A DNA stretch of 43,959 nt from assembly GCA_021801255.1 (NCBI GenBank), contig JAJYYH010000058.1, forward strand, positions 1 to 43,959. Direction: 5' to 3'. The notes beneath the pieces were generated by a model, which saw nothing but the letters and a program-made list of their open reading frames with translations, ran no database searches and was not told the DNA's origin. The position numbers and the translations under genes are program-made. How positions within the stretch are numbered: position 1 is the stretch's first letter; every line of letters starts with the position of its first letter. Positions 43,580-43,959 of this stretch are shown here, piece by piece. Source of the DNA: Pseudomonadota bacterium. Its GTDB lineage: Bacteria > Pseudomonadota > Alphaproteobacteria > Acetobacterales > Acetobacteraceae.

Positions 43580-43959
43580 TGTACAAATCAGAACTTGATC
43601 TGACAGACAGTGTTGGATATTTGGCGCCGATGGGTGTGTTTGTCGTGTTCAGGTGGCCATGGATTTTTCCTTAGCGATGGGCAGGCTGTCAAGGAAGGTG
43701 TGCATGGGGGTCTTGCCGAAGCACCATCGGCCCTGATGGGGACGGTTGGTGTTGTAATCGGCGATCCAGGCATCGAGGTCGGCCTGCAGCTCATCGATGC
43801 TGTGGTAGAGCTTTTTGCGGAAGGCAACGCGGTAGAACTCATCGAGCAGGGTCTTGTGGAAACGCTCGCAGATACCGTTTGTCTGCGGACTTTTGGTCTT
43901 GGTCCGGGTGTGGTCAATATCCTCGACCGCCAGGTAAAGCTCATACTCGTGCCGCTCTG
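43580..43959 (-). mobile_element. IS481-family insertion sequence, partial (continues beyond the window)
   Basis: The left terminus TGTACAAATC at 43580 is shared with the relic at 41257. About 70 nt of non-coding end precede the transposase stop. The other end lies outside the window. Both copies have the same orientation, forming direct repeats around 41364-43579. Confidence 0.85.
43649..43959 (-). CDS. IS481-family transposase, C-terminal part
   Basis: About 103 codons of the DDE integrase core, minus strand, with the stop at 43651-43649. Seen: YELYLAVEDIDHTRTKTKSP, then QTNGICERFHKTLLDEFYRV, where the Glu of CERFH is the last catalytic residue, and DYNTNRPHQGRWCFGKTP. The N-terminal helix-turn-helix and first two Asp residues are beyond the window. 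The visible part is uninterrupted, so this copy may be intact. Confidence 0.88.
   Translation of the reverse strand, partial: ERHEYELYLAVEDIDHTRTKTKSPQTNGICERFHKTLLDEFYRVAFRKKLYHSIDELQADLDAWIADYNTNRPHQGRWCFGKTPMHTFLDSLPIAKEKSMAT

Overview
The window is GC-rich alphaproteobacterial DNA. Hint-domain surface-type proteins beginning the Hint module with a [11 protein letters not shown] motif, a CckA-like kinase beside flagellar genes, and a twin-membrane-segment protein next to etfB-etfA-hbd together point to the Acetobacteraceae (Acidiphilium/Rhodopila-like). This is inference from protein style; no 16S gene is present. All calls come from reading the sequence without database searches.

Layout. 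1-44 holds the first codons of an IS1595-type transposase. 139-6748 is a flagellar export and rod block: fliP, fliO and a small unknown gene leftward; flgB, flgC, fliE, fliQ, fliR and flhB rightward, followed by a CckA-like hybrid histidine kinase. 6749-7837 is a transposase graveyard and an AT-rich upstream region. 7838-21558 is the most unusual part: four consecutive genes for large beta-helical, low-complexity proteins, each ending in a Hint (Hedgehog/intein) domain plus a shared C-terminal domain. In the last three genes this 3' module is a collinear 948-bp direct repeat, while the upstream passengers differ. 21533-29779 is housekeeping and metabolism: purA and hisZ on the minus strand, then a DEAD-box helicase overlapping glutaryl-CoA dehydrogenase, then an MHYT-GGDEF-EAL c-di-GMP protein. 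29953-41055 carries a split YeeE/YedE transporter, an intradiol dioxygenase, an MscS-type channel with a 2OG-Fe dioxygenase, a twin-TM protein, etfB-etfA-hbd, a GAF/degenerate GGDEF/EAL protein and a PHB-depolymerase-like esterase. 41068-43959 is an accessory junction: a truncated MFS gene, an IS481 relic, a DUF1778-GNAT toxin-antitoxin pair, a large near-palindrome, an N-terminally truncated serine recombinase running into tRNA-Glu(CTC), and a second IS481 copy that leaves the window.

How parts may work together. EtfAB could accept electrons from the glutaryl-CoA dehydrogenase, and the 3-hydroxybutyryl-CoA dehydrogenase and PHB-depolymerase-like esterase fit C4/PHB metabolism. Flagellar genes, the CckA-like kinase and two c-di-GMP proteins fit a motile/sessile switch in which the Hint-linked proteins may be surface or matrix components. 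The strongest candidate for a previously undescribed system is the four-gene array with constant Hint modules and variable passengers, with a mosaic pattern that indicates gene conversion.
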